From the NCBI GenBank assembly GCA_016630955.3, contig CM049994.1, positions 1,364,001 through 1,428,000 on the forward strand: a DNA stretch of 64,000 nucleotides, in the 5' to 3' direction. Below, one piece after another: positions 45,991-58,362 of this stretch. The notes beneath the pieces were generated by a model that was given only the letters and a program-made list of their open reading frames with translations, was not told the origin of the DNA and did no database searches. Made by a program: the position numbers and the translations under genes. Origin of the DNA: Didymella arachidicola (taxonomy: Eukaryota; Ascomycota; Dothideomycetes; Pleosporales; Didymellaceae). Every line of letters starts with the position of its first letter. The stretch's first letter is position 1.

Positions 45991-47332
45991 CTAAGCAGAG
46001 GTCTGGAGGTCCTTCTTGAGGGTACCCTCATATTGCCTCTTCTCGGCGGGGGTCTGGTAAGCACCGTGACCGAACTTGGAGGAAGTGTCGATCCACTTGA
46101 GCTCGACCTTCTCGAGAGCACGGCGGGAGGTGTGGGTGAACATGGACTTGCGGAGAGTCATGACCCTCTTCTTGACACCAGGGCAGGCACCCTTGATCAT
46201 GACGAAGTCGTTCTTGACCTCACCGTAACGGACGAAGCCACCCATACTATGCATTGTTAGCGGTGGATCACATAGCAAAGGTGGTCAAGACTTACGGAGT
46301 GATCTGCTTCTTGGAGACATCGAAGTCTGTAGAGGCGTTACCCTCGTCGTCACCCTTACCGATACGGTAGATCTTGTGGTTGACGGAGGTACGGTGGTGG
46401 TAACCCATCTGACCGGCACGGGCAACAGTCCACTGGACGTGGGCCGGGTGCCAGGCACCGATACAGGCGACCTTGCGGAGACCCTTGTGGGTCTTGCGAG
46501 GAAGCTTCTTAGTTCCCCAACGGGAAGTGACACCGTTGTATCCGTGACCCTTGGTGACGGCAATGACATCGATCATCTCGTTGTCCTCGAAGATGGAGGA
46601 GATCTCGATGGGCTTCTCGAAAAGACCGTGGCCGTAGGAGACCTTGTCGGCGATGGAGCCACCGTTGACCTGGATCTCCATAAGGTGGGCCTTCTTCTGC
46701 TTGAGAGGGGTCTTGTGGATCTGAGTGTGGGCGAGGACACGGACGACGGTGCAGTACTTCTTGATGCGCTCGAGCTCACGGGTGATGGACTGGCCGGAGG
46801 ACTCGGAGTGCTTCTTGGCGTACTTGGTGAAGGCCTTCTTCTTGCTCTTGTACCAGTTGCGGTAGAAGCGGCGCTTGACCTCGTCGCTCAAGTGCTCAGC
46901 CCAGACGGTGGTGAGCGAGCGGAGACCGCGAGGAGTCTCGATGTAGCCAACAAGACCGACGGCGATCATCTGCAGATTTTGTTAGCCCTTTACGCGTCTT
47001 CAATTGCGGAATTTGGCGCTCTTACGGGAGGGGTCTCGATGACGGTGACAGCCTCGACGATCTCCTTCTTGTGCAGCTTCGCACCGGGACGGTCCAGATC
47101 ACGGACGATCGTGGACATACCGGCCTTGTAGCCCATGGCGGCGGTCAGGTGGACGGGCTTCTTGGGGTCATCCTTAGGGAAGCTGTGCGGGCTCGTAAGC
47201 GTGCTGTTCGCAATTTTCGCAGGCGGCGGGCGGTGCGTACCTCTTGACCTTTCCCCTGTGACGGGCAGCGCGCTTGCGCGGCAAGAAGGCCAGAGAGCCG
47301 TGGCGGGGGGCTTCGAACTTCCTGTGGGACAT
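45991..47332 (-). CDS. RPL3: 60S ribosomal protein L3 (uL3)
   Basis: Four exons on the minus strand: 47332-47241, 47182-47026, 46969-46296 and 46246-45991 (392 aa; the family has about 387-403). Introns are 58, 56 and 49 nt. The N-terminus MSHRKFEAPRHGSLAFLPRKRA is diagnostic, and the central finger region is complete (KGHGYNGVTSRWGTKKLPRKTHKGLRKVACIGAWHPA). L3 shapes the peptidyl-transferase centre. Codon use is strongly biased to C-ending codons, as expected for high expression, which also opens long meaningless frames on the other strand. It is divergent from the PP2A B subunit gene. Confidence 0.97.
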
Positions 47333-47840
47333 GGTGAAGTTCTCCTGTCGGTTAGTTGTCGAAGGGTCGGTCTGAGAAGTTCTGAGGTGATCAAAATCAA
47401 GACTCGCTTGTGCGCGGTCCTAGCGCCTGCCTAGCTCGCCTCGCGCCTTCCCACCTTGGCGGTCACCGCCCCGCGCTCGACAAGGACCGCTTTGAAGCTG
47501 GGAGTGCCTCCAGATCTTCTTGTACCTGCGCTGCACCGAGTCTCCCTGCGTCGCCTCGCCTGCACCCGTCGTTCCGCCTCCCTCACGCGCCCGCGGACTG
47601 CCGCATCCCCGTCCAACGCTGCCGCCCACTGCTGCCGCCGTTTTCGTCGACCCAACAAACACCGCTGCCACTACATCATCCCGGATTACTGCTGCCCAGC
47701 CTCAACGTCGGCGGCGCCATCCCCTCCCCGCCGTCACACCACTCGCCCGTCGCTATACCGGCTGTCTACGCTGCTGCACCTGGGATTGCACTAGGTCCTG
47801 ATCGCTTTCGACCGAGTTCACAGCCTTGGTTTCTGGAATC
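47333..47840. promoter_or_regulatory. Bidirectional promoter RPL3 / PP2A B subunit
   Basis: 508 bp between divergent start codons. GC-rich near RPL3, then dominated by CCG/CCC-rich pyrimidine tracts on the PP2A side (about 47560-47720), which probably form its leader. Several small frames here have no protein features. Confidence 0.55.
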
Positions 47841-49626
47841 ATGGTAGAAGCCGCAGAGGGCAATCCCACGACGTGGAAGTTCACACAGTAGGTGGTCCCT
47901 TGGAAGCTCTGCAGCAGTAGAAGTCCGCGTGGGCTCGGGCTGTGCAGTCGCATCGCCATGCAGCCTCCTTTGAGAATGGTGCTGACCCTGCCAGGTGCTT
48001 CGGTGACAAGGGCGATGTTGAAGATATAACAGAAGGTACGTCACCGGCACCCCGCCGCTCAGCACAACAACGGCTATAAATACTCCCAAGCCGCATTGGC
48101 TAACATACTGACCCAGCGGATATCATCTCCACCGTCGAGTTCGACCAGACGGGTAACTATCTGGCGACCGGTGACAAGGGCGGTCGCGTGGTCCTCTTCG
48201 AGCGAAACGAGACGGTACGTACCTCCGATAGAAAGGGTTCTTGCGCCACAACACCTAACACCCCCTAGAAGAAAACCTGCGAGTACAAGTTCCACACCGA
48301 ATTCCAATCGCACGAGCCTGAGTTCGACTACCTGAAGTCCCTCGAGATCGAAGAAAAGATCAACAAGATCAAATGGTGTCGCCGCCAAAATGCGTCGCAT
48401 TACCTCCTGTCCACAAACGACAAGACGATCAAGCTCTGGAAAGTGTTTGAGAAGTCACTGAAAGTCGTTGCGGAAAACAATCTATCACACGAGTTGACGC
48501 CCGGAGGTGGGGTTGCTGGTGGAGGCGGACCTGTCAGGAACCCAAATGCACACTTCCGTACCGCCACCGACTTAAAACTACCTCGCCTCACCCATCACGA
48601 TACCGTGGTCGCTGCCGTACCGCGAAAGACCTACGCAAACGCACACGCCTATCACATCAACAGCATATCAGTGAACAGCGACGGAGAGACTTTCATCAGT
48701 AGCGATGACTTGCGAATCAACCTCTGGAACCTGAACATCCAGGACCAGAGCTTCAACATTGTCGACATCAAGCCTGCCAACATGGAGGAACTCACAGAAG
48801 TCATCACGGCAGCTGAATTTCACCCCATCAGCTGCAACTGGTTCATGTATGCCAGCTCCAAGGGCACAATTAAGCTGGCGGATATGCGAGAGAGTGCTCT
48901 GTGTGACCAGCACGCAAAACGTGAGTCGGACTATACCTTTAGCAATACTCGAACTAACACATTTCGCAGAGTTTGAACAGGAGGAAGACCCGTCTTCTCG
49001 CTCGTTCTTTTCTGAAATCATCTCTTCGATTTCCGATGTTCGTTTCTCACACGATGGTCGCTACATCCTCTCACGCGACTATCTAACTGTAAAGATTTGG
49101 GACGTAAACATGGAGCGAACCCCCGTAAAGACCATTCCCATTCACGAGCACCTGCGACCCAGGCTATGCGACACATACGAGAACGACAGCATCTTTGACA
49201 AGTTTGAGGTCGTTTTCTCCGGCGATGCCAAGAATGTCATGACCGGCAGCTACAACAACAACTTCATGATCTACCCGTCTGATCCTGAAAAGGACACCGA
49301 GGTCGTTTTGCAGGCAGATAAGTCGGCTTTCAAAGCCAAGAAAGTCGGCATTCCCACACCAATGAACTCATCAACCAGCCCAACAGGAAAGAAGGGTGGT
49401 TCGAGAGCCGGCAGCCCTGCCGCTGGTGCGACTGGGCAAGGTCAGCGTATGAGGAAGGAGACAGATGCGGATCAGATCGACTTCAATAAGAAGATCTTGC
49501 ACATGAGCTGGCATCCATTCGAGGACAGCATTGCTATCGCAGCAACCAACAACGTACGTACCGCCCTGCGAATGAGATTTTCTTATGCTAACTATTTAAT
49601 AGCTTTTCGTCTTCTCAGCGTTGTAA
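47841..49626 (+). CDS. CDC55: Protein phosphatase 2A regulatory subunit B (PR55, Cdc55)
   Basis: Six exons: 47841-47887, 47995-48035, 48117-48214, 48269-48920, 48970-49553 and 49603-49626 (481 aa). Introns are 107, 81, 54, 49 and 49 nt. Exon 2 is only 41 nt, and exon 6 encodes just LFVFSAL-stop, so both are easy to miss. The joined start reads WKFTQCFGDKGDVEDITEADIISTVEFDQTGNYLATGDKGGRVVLFER, then seven WD40 blades typical of PR55 (EFDYLKSLEIEEKINKIKW; INLWNLN; NWFMYASSKGTIKLADMR; FFSEIISSISDVRFSHDGRYILSRDY). A Gly/Ser/Ala-rich insertion (about 415-440) is usual in fungi. The subunit targets PP2A to substrates in mitosis and morphogenesis. Confidence 0.96.
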
Positions 49627-50479
49627 CGGACCTTCGAAGCACGGCGCGGTTGATCTGCAGGGGCATTCGACAAATAGAAGCACTCGATTGCATCTCCCTT
49701 AATGATCTATTACTCCTTATTCCTTCCTCCATCGTCCGCGGTGATCGATGCAACGGCGCTCAGAAGGTAGATTTGGGTTACGCATGGTGACTAGGTGTGG
49801 AAGAGCGAATGACTGATGATGTGATGCGCGATTCGTAGGCATGAGATGACTGCATTAGATTGGAACACCACGATAATTGGCCAGTGGTGAATAACAAAAG
49901 AAGTAAAGAAAGATCGTGCATTGATTGCGTTGTGGCGATTTGAACGAGCCAGGTGATCACATCATGAATATGCTGATCGCACATCCACTCAGATTAACTC
50001 TGGCTTCGTATTTGGTGTCAACATCACATATGCCTAACCTTGCACCTATCCAAACCCACGTGCGCATGTTGATCCCGGTCAGCCTTATGACGGCGTGTGC
50101 CCAGGTCCGCGCGAAGCTTCGCTAGCGCCCGCGATGAGGCTCTATGCTAAACCTCCACGTCTACCGTCTGATACTCTGATTGTCGACCTGGCACCACCAA
50201 TCAGTCATCGGTACCATGGCTTGCGCTTAATACAATTCTGATAAGATCGCGAACTGTTTTTAATAGTAAGTTACGGAGTCTACCTATCGAAAGTCATGCG
50301 CGTCACGCGCGTCATGATCAAATGTGTCCTCATTGGTGCGTGTGCCCATGATCTTGGGTACATGTGACGATTCATCACGCACAAGGCTGACGTTCTTCAG
50401 GCCTGCTTTCCAAAAATTCTGTAGCAGGAAATATTGTTTCACCGTCAATTGACATTTCAGAAGTCTTCCTGGTGTCGTC
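49627..50479. other. Intergenic region
   Basis: 853 bp holding the PP2A 3' end and the promoter of the transporter. No other gene seen. Confidence 0.5.
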
Positions 50480-51670
50480 ATGGCAGCGCTCGCACCGATC
50501 ATAAGCAGCTTTTCGCTTATTTTTGGAGGCTGCTGCGCGAATGTAAGATTCTAGTTCCGTGATTGAAATTACGCTGACCATTTGCAGGTCTACTGCCTTG
50601 AAGCAATCGTCAAGTAGGATCTTGGACAAATCCCCCAGTAACCGCTCTGACATGATACTAGACAAGAGCCTGACAGCGGCCTTCTGATCACGTTCTTCCA
50701 ATTCGTCTTTACGTGTCTGTCGACACTGCACTACCAGTTTGATCCCGATGGCCGCTATTTTCTGCGGTCATCGCCGGTGCCGTTTCGCAAATGGGTGACG
50801 AGCGCCGTCTTGTTCTTCACGGTCAACATGTTGAACAATTGGGCATTTGCCTTCAACATCTCCGTCCCTGTTCATATCATCCTTAGGAGCTTCGGTAGTG
50901 TGACTACGATGGCAGCCGGCTACCTTCGTGGAAAGAAGTACTCTCCTCTACAGATCTTCTCAGTTGCCATCTTGACGCTCGGGGTTATGGTGTCTGCTTG
51001 GGCTGATGCATCATCGAAGGTCAGCACAATAGACGACTCTTCCAGCAAACAGTACTAACAATAACAGGGCAAGACAAAGGCTGCTAACGCTGACCCAAAT
51101 AAGGCATCCTTCGAGGCTGGTCTACTTGTGCTCCTCATAGCTCAGCTGTTATCTGCCTACATGGGCGCTTACGTTGAGGACGTCTACCGTGACCACGGCA
51201 AAGACTGGAAAGCGAACCTGTTCTATTCGCATCTTTTATCCATCCCAATGTTTGTTGCCTTCGCGCCTACCCTCAACGCGCAGTTTGCGCGCCTGCAAGC
51301 CTCGCATTCATTCCAGGTTCCGCCAAATGTTGCGCTCATTCTGCCACCAGCTCTGAACAAACTTCTCGCATCGACGTCGCAGCATGTTGTCTATCTTCTG
51401 GCCAACGCTATCACTCAACTGCTTTGCATCACGGGTGTCAATATTCTGAGCGCCAACACGTCTGCTGTGACTGTCACGATTGTGCTGAACATTCGGAAAT
51501 TGGTCAGCTTTATGCTGAGTATCTGGCTCTTCGGCAACCACATGGGTGGTCTCATGAAAATCGGCGCTGTGATGGTTTTTGGAGCCGGGGCACTGTACGG
51601 ATATGAGACGACGTACAGAATTCCGCAGAAGCAGAAGCTGGCAGCGAAGGCGGAGAAGAAGGCACAGTGA
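50480..51670 (+). CDS. UDP-N-acetylglucosamine transporter-like protein (Yea4 type)
   Basis: Four exons: 50480-50542, 50588-50613, 50662-51019 and 51068-51670 (349 aa); introns of 45, 48 and 48 nt, among the shortest here. Exon 2 is only 26 nt and supplies VYCLEAIVK; the joined N-terminus reads LIFGGCCANVYCLEAIVKQEPDSGLLITFFQFVF, typical of the UAA/SLC35B family. About ten hydrophobic segments follow (NWAFAFNISVPVHIILRSFG; SAYMGAYVEDVYRDHGKDW; TVTIVLNIRKLVSFMLSIWLFG), with a basic C-terminal tail ending KAEKKAQ. Such carriers import UDP-GlcNAc into ER or Golgi in exchange for UMP, supporting chitin and glycan synthesis. Specificity is inferred from similarity. Confidence 0.88.
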
Positions 51671-52182
51671 GGCATTCCCATGTGAGATGATAATGTCAAT
51701 TTGAGGGGCAGTCAGGAGATAGCTGCATGCAGTATGTCGAGTAAAGTCTAGAAAAACGATTCATAGAACACCACCCACGCCTTGACAGATTTCCGAGGTA
51801 CTGTGCAGAGCCTCGTCAGGATATATTTGCTAGATGCCTTGCGTGCCACCGATGACCAGCTATGCAGAAATTGAGTGCAAGCACCAAGTTGGTCTGGCCT
51901 TCACAAGGGGTCCTGCAAGGAGCTGAGCTGAGTGCGCGGCCTATGCGTGGACCAATCACACCTCGGCAGCGCGGGAACCTTAGCCAGCAGAAGGCGGAGC
52001 TTACACTAGCGAGGTATCTCCTTTCGTAACCATACGGAGCTGGCGATCTGTCCAAACCCTCAATTCACTTTTCCTTTCTCCAACTCCACTTTCTTTGGGA
52101 TCATTCGCGTGGGGTTCGTTTTCTACAGCTTCTGCAACGCAGCTTGGCGATCTGTACTGACACTGCAGCTAGATTGTTCATC
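51671..52182. other. Intergenic region
   Basis: 512 bp between two plus-strand genes. A pyrimidine-rich leader (TTCACTTTTCCTTTCTCC near 52062) lies just before PMT4. No further gene. Confidence 0.55.
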
Positions 52183-54582
52183 ATGTCTTCCCCCGCCGGC
52201 GTGAGGCAGCGCGCTGCGAAAGACAGCAAGAAACGCTCGACAACACCAAACCCACCCTCAGCAGAGTTAGTCTCTGAGAAGGCCGCCAACTTCCTCGAGA
52301 AAGCGAAGCCTTACAAGCCGCGCCAGAAGCAGCCAGAATGGGACTACAAGCTTGCGATTACAATAATGACGGCGCTTGCCTTTGTCACAAGGTTCTGGGG
52401 AATCTCTCATCCTGATCAGGTCGTCTTCGATGAAGTGCACTTTGGCAAGGTACGTTGGACTGTCGTCGTGTGCGATGAGCAACACCCAGCTTTACGAGGC
52501 TGGAACAAAGACTAACAAGATGCGCAGTTTGCTTCTTACTACCTGCAACGAACCTACTTCTTTGATGTCCACCCTCCTCTCGGAAAGCTGCTGTTCGCCC
52601 TCGCGGGCTGGCTCGTTGGCTATGATGGCAGCTTCCTCTTCGAAAACATTGGTGACTCCTACGTCGCCAACCACGTTCCTTATGTCGCATACCGAGCTAT
52701 GCCCGCCTCGCTCGGTGCGCTCACCGTTCCTATCGTCTTCCTCATAATGTGGGAGTCCGGATACTCTCTGCCTGCCTGTGTCACAGCAGCTGGCCTTATG
52801 CTTCTCGACAACGCCCACATTGGCCAAACCCGCCTGATCCTGCTCGATGCGTCGCTCATCTTCTTCATGGCCCTCTCCGTCCTCGCATACATTCGTTTCT
52901 ACAAGCTGCGACACGTTCCGTTCAGCCGCAAGTGGTGGAAGTGGCTTCTGTTGACGGGTATCAGCCTGAGCTGCGTCATCTCCATCAAGTATGTCGGTGT
53001 CTTCACCTTCTTCTCGATCGGTGTGCCCGTCCTCTTTGATCTATGGGATCTGATGGATGTCAACCGCCGCCAGGGTGCGTTGTCTATGCCGGAATTTGGC
53101 AAGCACTTCGCCGCGCGTGTCGTGGGTCTTATTATTGTCCCCTTCTTCCTTTACCTTTTCTGGTTCCAGGTCCACTTCACCATCCTCAGCAGGTCCGGCC
53201 CTGGTGACGACTTCATGACCCCGGAGTTCCAGGAGACCCTGAGCGACAATGTCATGACCCTTCAGTCTGTCGGTATCAACTACTTCGATACCATCACCAT
53301 GCGCCACAAGGAGACCAAGGTCTACCTCCACAGCCACCCCGACCGCTACCCGCTTCGCTACGACGATGGTCGTGTCTCGTCTCAGGGACAGCAGGTCACC
53401 GGATACCCTCACAACGACACCAACAACCACTGGCAGGTGCTTCCCGCGAAGGAGCTTCCCAGTGAAGCTGGTCAGCGCGTCAAGATCGGCGATGTCGTTC
53501 GTCTGCGCCACATCATCACTGACACTGTTCTTCTCACCCACGACGTCGCGTCTCCTTACTACCCTACCAACCAGGAATTCACCACCGTACCCAAAGAAGA
53601 GGCAGATGCCGCACGCTTCAACGACACCCTATTCGAGATCAAGGTTGAGAAGGGCAAGGGTGATTTCAAGACGATGTCGTCCCACTTCAAGCTTGTTCAC
53701 ATCCCGACCAAGGTCGCTATGTGGACCCATGCGAAGCCTCTGCCTGAGTGGGCCTACAAGCAGGCTGAAATTAACGGCAATAAGAATGTGGCGCAATCCA
53801 GCAACGTCTGGTATGTCGACGATATTCCTTCCCTGCCTGCGGAGGACGAGCGCAACAAGAAGGAGGTCAAGCAGGTGAAGCACCTGAGCTTCCTCCGCAA
53901 ATGGGTCGAGCTCCAACGTGCCATGTTCTATCACAACAATGCCCTGACCAGCTCTCATCCATATGCCTCTCAGCCAATTTCTTGGCCCTTCCTTCTTCGC
54001 GGTGTCTCCTTCTGGACCCATAACGACACCCGCCAGCAGATCTATTTCCTCGGAAATCCAATCGGGTGGTGGTTAGCCTCCTCCCTTCTTGCTGTCTTTG
54101 CGGGCATCATTGGTGCTGACCAGCTGGCTCTGCGCCGCGGTATGGACGCTCTTGATGACCGCACGCGCTCTCGTCTGTACAATTCGACCGGATTCTTCTT
54201 TCTCACTTGGGCAGCTCACTACATCCCCTTCTATATCATGGGTCGTCAGCTGTTCTTACACCACTACCTTCCGGCCCATCTTGCGTCTTGCCTGGTTACC
54301 GGTGCTCTAGTTGAGTTCATCTTCTGCATCGAGCCTCAGGACCCTCAGACACCGGGCACCCCTGCCGAGAAGGGTCACCGCAGGACCCGCTCCAGGCCAG
54401 TGCGTGAGCGTGTTGCCACAGCCAGCCAGCTTGGCAGCTGGATTGCCGCTGGTGTCATCCTTGTTGCAACCTTCTGGTGCTTCTTGTTCTTTGCGCCGCT
54501 CACTTACGGTAGCCCAGGACTCACAGCGGAGCAGGTCCAAGCCAGGAAGTGGCTCGGGTACGACTTGCACTTCGCCAAATAG
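52183..54582 (+). CDS. PMT4: Dolichyl-phosphate-mannose protein O-mannosyltransferase (PMT4 family)
   Basis: Exons 52183-52449 and 52528-54582 (773 aa); the 78 nt intron has donor GTACGT, a CTAAC branch and a CAG acceptor, and joins DEVHFGK to FASYYLQRTYFFDVHPP. The acidic DE of this first luminal loop and the HPP motif are the catalytic signature of PMTs. Several N-terminal helices precede three MIR-type motifs in the luminal domain (KVYLHSHPDRYPLRYDDGR; VVRLRHIITDTVLLTHDV; HFKLVHIPTKVAMW). The C-terminal helices contain LQRAMFYHNNALTSSHPYAS and YFLGNPIGWW, as in PMT4/POMT1 rather than PMT1/PMT2. It initiates O-mannosylation of ER membrane proteins. It sits within 2-4 kb of the nucleotide-sugar carrier and VPS10, a secretory-pathway neighbourhood that may be chance. 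Confidence 0.95.
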
Positions 54583-54921
54583 ATGACGATTGTGCCAGTT
54601 TGGACGATAACACACAAGTCCGAACTAGTACTGGCTCGGTGGTTGAGTCATTTCTTGATTGGTGTCCATAGGGTAGTGCTACTCAGCGCGGAGTGTGGTG
54701 GCATGGTTCAGCTTACTCTACTCAAGTCCTTCGAGTATTTCTTTATGTCGTTATACGGGGTCTCAGGGCCTACATCTACCCATCATATCACATATTTGAT
54801 TGGGACAATTAGACAGAAAATGTATGATTTGTGATTGAGGAAAGATGAGACGTATTTCCATGCTTGTGTGGGTGGTGAAGCTTGGAAGCCAAGATGAGAC
54901 TCGACGGAAGGATCCAAGTAT
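54583..54921. other. Convergent intergenic region
   Basis: 339 bp between two stop codons on opposite strands; contains both 3' UTRs and nothing else visible. Confidence 0.6.
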
Positions 54922-57295
54922 CTATCTCCTGAACAGCTCAACCAGACCAAGGCCCCGGTTCTCCGTGATTCGCACCGGCTCCATTTCCACAGTCCGCACA
55001 GTACCATTCTTCTTCATCCTGTCTATCCCAAGCGTACTGGTCGAACCAAACGTCTCCGCATAGTTAATTGCCGGATCTCTCAGCCCAAAGTCCAGATTCG
55101 CCAGCCCCGGGCTCTTCCCCGGCACCCACAAAATGGGCAAGTCTTTCAAGTTCCTCTCATTCGTAAGCGGTATCTCAGCCTCCAGATCGGTCCACCCGCG
55201 GTACCCTTCGCCCTCGTACGCACGCCGCTGCAGCTGCCAGATACCATCCTGAATCCAGCGATCGATGCGAGGGCCTAGCGCTGCGCGGAACCTGCTCAAG
55301 AAAATCATGAACTTCAAAGTGAAGATATCAAGCAGAGCGACAAGAACGGAGAAAACGATGATGAACGACAGCCCGAAGACGTTGACGTTCACGACGCCGC
55401 CGCTCTTCCGCATTTTCTGCATCCCACACAACTGCTTCTCCGAGTCCAACGTTGGCCGCAGAAACATTGGATATGCTGTATCGCGCACAGCGGGACCCAT
55501 AGAGTAGTCGATCATGGCGACTTGCAGAGATGAGAGAATCTGCTTTTGCCAGCGCGTCAGCTCGTGGAGCCATTGATCGTCTGGCAGGCCGCGCTCGAAG
55601 TCGTGGTTCTCGAGAGATCCGGCTTCGAGGTCGATAGCGACGTTGCCGATATTGAATGCATATGCAGATGAGGATATTAGTCGGAGGATGGTCTTTTGCA
55701 TGGCGTTGGCGTTGGGGAAGGCGCTGAAGTCGATGTCCGGTGGAGGTGGGAGGTTGCCCAGCCAGACGCTTAGAGGGAGTTCGCCGAGCGTGGTGCACTC
55801 ATCCTTGCCCGTGAAAAGCTTGTAGCAGAACTGGTACTGGAATCTGGTTAGATGCAAGTATATGGAGGGAGATTTGATCGACTTACCTGCTCCTGACAGC
55901 TGAGAGCTCGGGCTAGATTGTTTGCCATGTACACCTCACGAAAACCAGTCCCTCCTTGGCTGTCCAATAGCTGACCCTGCACGGGTACTGTTGCGTTGAA
56001 CAGCGGGTCATTGACCTTGTTCTGATATTCCACGGCGTTGAGAGCCACAAAGATCATGGTGAGCGTCGTATTGTCCTGGTGGACTTCGGGCCGTGGATCA
56101 AAACTGCGACCAACTGGCGCTAAAGGGTTGGTGTAATTGGTAAAGGTGCTGCGAGTGTCAGTACATGCGGCACACTGGGGTTGTCTTTACATACTGCAGT
56201 GCGTACTTGTTAATCACCGCGGCCTTATCTTCATCAACGGCGAACGTAGTGCCGTTGACTGCCCCTGGAACATATACTGTTCCATAGTTGAACAAAAGAG
56301 ACGTGGGGTCGCTTGACGAGTTCGCCTCTTTGCTGGTTCTGTCGATTGCGGCGCTATAGCGGACCCGAGAATTGTATCTGTTGATCATAGACATGAGAGA
56401 GCACGTCATGGTTCGGCGGAATTTGACACCATCTAAATCTTGCAGATTGAGACCAAAGGACGACCCAACATCCATCAGCCCGGTATCAAATCGAACAGAC
56501 TCTAAATCTCGATGGCAAGCCTTCGGATCCTTGAATGGACAGGGAACTCGCGTAGTATTGAAAGGCAACTCGCGTAGTATTGAAAGGTAACTCGCGTTGC
56601 ACTAAAGAGTTGCACGTTGATGGAAGGTTGATCGCACTTCTGTTCTTTCCGTTGGTGTAACAAAGGTTGGCATAAGGATCAGAGGCTTCTTTCGTAGGTC
56701 GTACTATGCCCTTGTCGAACATACGGACTGGATGTGCGCACCCGCAATTCCGGCTCTTTACGAGTATCTCTAGGCTTGTTGTGTCCACAACAAGAGATGA
56801 GAAAACACTGGCCGCGCCTGTGGCCACCGTAAACAGAATGGCGATTACCAAAAGAACGAGGGACCGAAGGAGAGGCTTCTTCGCTTTTTCTCTCCATGCC
56901 CACCAGAGTTTGATGGTATCAGCCATCACAAAGCTTGGTGCAGGAAGTGTGCGTAAGAGTGCTTGTTGTTGTCTGAAGAGTGCATCTTCGGGTTGCCCAG
57001 TAGCTCGTAACTGATGTATCAAAAAGGTAATAAGATGCCACAGGTGAGCTGTAGCTACGAGATATGAGCATTGACCTCGAAGCTCGCAAAGAATACGTAC
57101 CTAGTGTTGACAAGACGGCGAGTAAGGCGACTATGATATTACCAGTCTGGGTATCAGTCGTAATGGTTTGACCCAGGATTGGGCCGTGGGCTACATTGGT
57201 CCTGCCCAATTGTGATCAGAATATGTATTTATTGAAGTTCTGGAGACTCACCAAACACCACGCTTGATTTGATACGACTCGATCTCAAGAGACAT
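54922..57295 (-). pseudogene. Multi-pass membrane protein gene, frameshifted by a 22 bp duplication
   Basis: Five exons on the minus strand: 57295-57252, 57201-57101, 57054-56195, 56148-55887 and 55836-54922, with introns of 46-50 nt and good splice sites. The exons total 2182 nt, one base over a multiple of three. In exon 3 the frame breaks inside two copies of a 22 bp unit (56545-56588); with one copy removed the length would be 2160 nt, 719 codons plus stop. Before the break are MSLEIESYQIKRGVW, a hydrophobic segment (NIIVALLAVLSTLATAHLW) and a second helix (LVLLVIAILFTVATGAASVF). After it come an extracytosolic Cys/Asn-rich part with several N-glycosylation sequons, a third helix (VFGLSFIIVFSVLVALLDIF) and a charged tail. 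Unspliced or restarted products would be truncated. I do not recognise a named family; such proteins are common in Pezizomycotina. Confidence 0.8.
56545..56597 (-). repeat. 22 bp tandem duplication that causes a frameshift
   Basis: Copy 1 at 56545-56566 and copy 2 at 56567-56588 differ only in the last base (C versus T). The first 9 bases of the unit recur at 56589-56597. On the coding strand the pre-duplication reading is LPFNTTRV followed by PCPFKDPKACHRDLES. The extra copy shifts the frame by one base. Confidence 0.92.
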
Positions 57296-58362
57296 TGCTG
57301 CGGACCTGCGTACGATTACTCTTGGGAAGGACTGGATACACAAGTACCACCTGTCGAGAGCCCATACTTAAATTTACTGCCTACACAGTCCTCTCTACGG
57401 CACAGATCCTTCCAAGACCAACTTGCTTTACCTGTGGGAGGCACATTCGAATGTTGGAGTGGGCACTGCACTATGTGACCAATCATGAGTCGGTATCCGT
57501 TTGCGAAGCGCCCAAGGTGCATCCTCGGCGCAAAGTTAACGCTGAACACCTCAGGATTTGTCTTCTTCATCGCTAATGTTGAAGATGTTTGCCCCGAAAG
57601 GAATTGGTCATTGCCGCGGCTATGGATGGACCCAGTTCGGAGGCGGCTGTACGTCTTGGAAGTACGCTCATGCAGGCACTGTGACCGAAAATAACTCTTC
57701 CTTTTGTGATCTTCGGACTGTACTTGACAACAGAGAGGTATCAATAGGTCGGAGCATGATGTGCCTTGATGACTCTTGACTAAGACGAATTATCTCGAGG
57801 GACAAGATATACCCGCCACTTATTCAGGCAAAGCGTGGTCTAAGCATGCGTTGCTGGATAAGGTACCGTCTCCACCAGGGCTTTCGAAGCCCGGCTATAT
57901 CTTGCTCCTTATGGTATCTGCTAACGAGCGTTGTGACTTCATATATCTAACGCGGGGGTCTAAAGGTGAACCTTGTGTCTTGGTTTGGGCAAGAATGATG
58001 GCCAACTCGACGTGACAGGGATCCTGCCAGCGGGCAGAACCCGAAGCTCCACGCGTCACCGGGAACAGCTGCATCTGACAAGACCTGCATTTGTTCGAAC
58101 AGCGTATCCTCTTAAGAGCATTTTGTTTTATCGCACGCGGCCCCTTTTGTCGACTTTACATTCGCGTTGCAAGCATCTTATCGTTTGTAGTCAAACCTTC
58201 GCCGCAGCTCCTCCGTTGCGTCGCGTCCACTGTTTCATTCCGTGCGCCAAGAGCCGTTGCCTCCAGCTCGACAAGGCTGCAGACGGCAAGCAGCCAGCTG
58301 TCATAAAAGCACGCATCCGATCCATCTTTCACCCTCCACAGTCTTTATCGCCCTTATGCATC
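57296..58362. other. Divergent region upstream of the membrane protein gene and VPS10
   Basis: About 1.07 kb carrying both promoters. The VPS10 frame is open upstream to 57973, but that extension has no protein features and would hide the signal peptide. No gene is supported. Confidence 0.5.

Noticed and set aside
46376..47131. 251-codon open frame antisense to RPL3
   Set aside because: It crosses two RPL3 introns and mirrors the biased codons of a highly expressed gene; no protein features.
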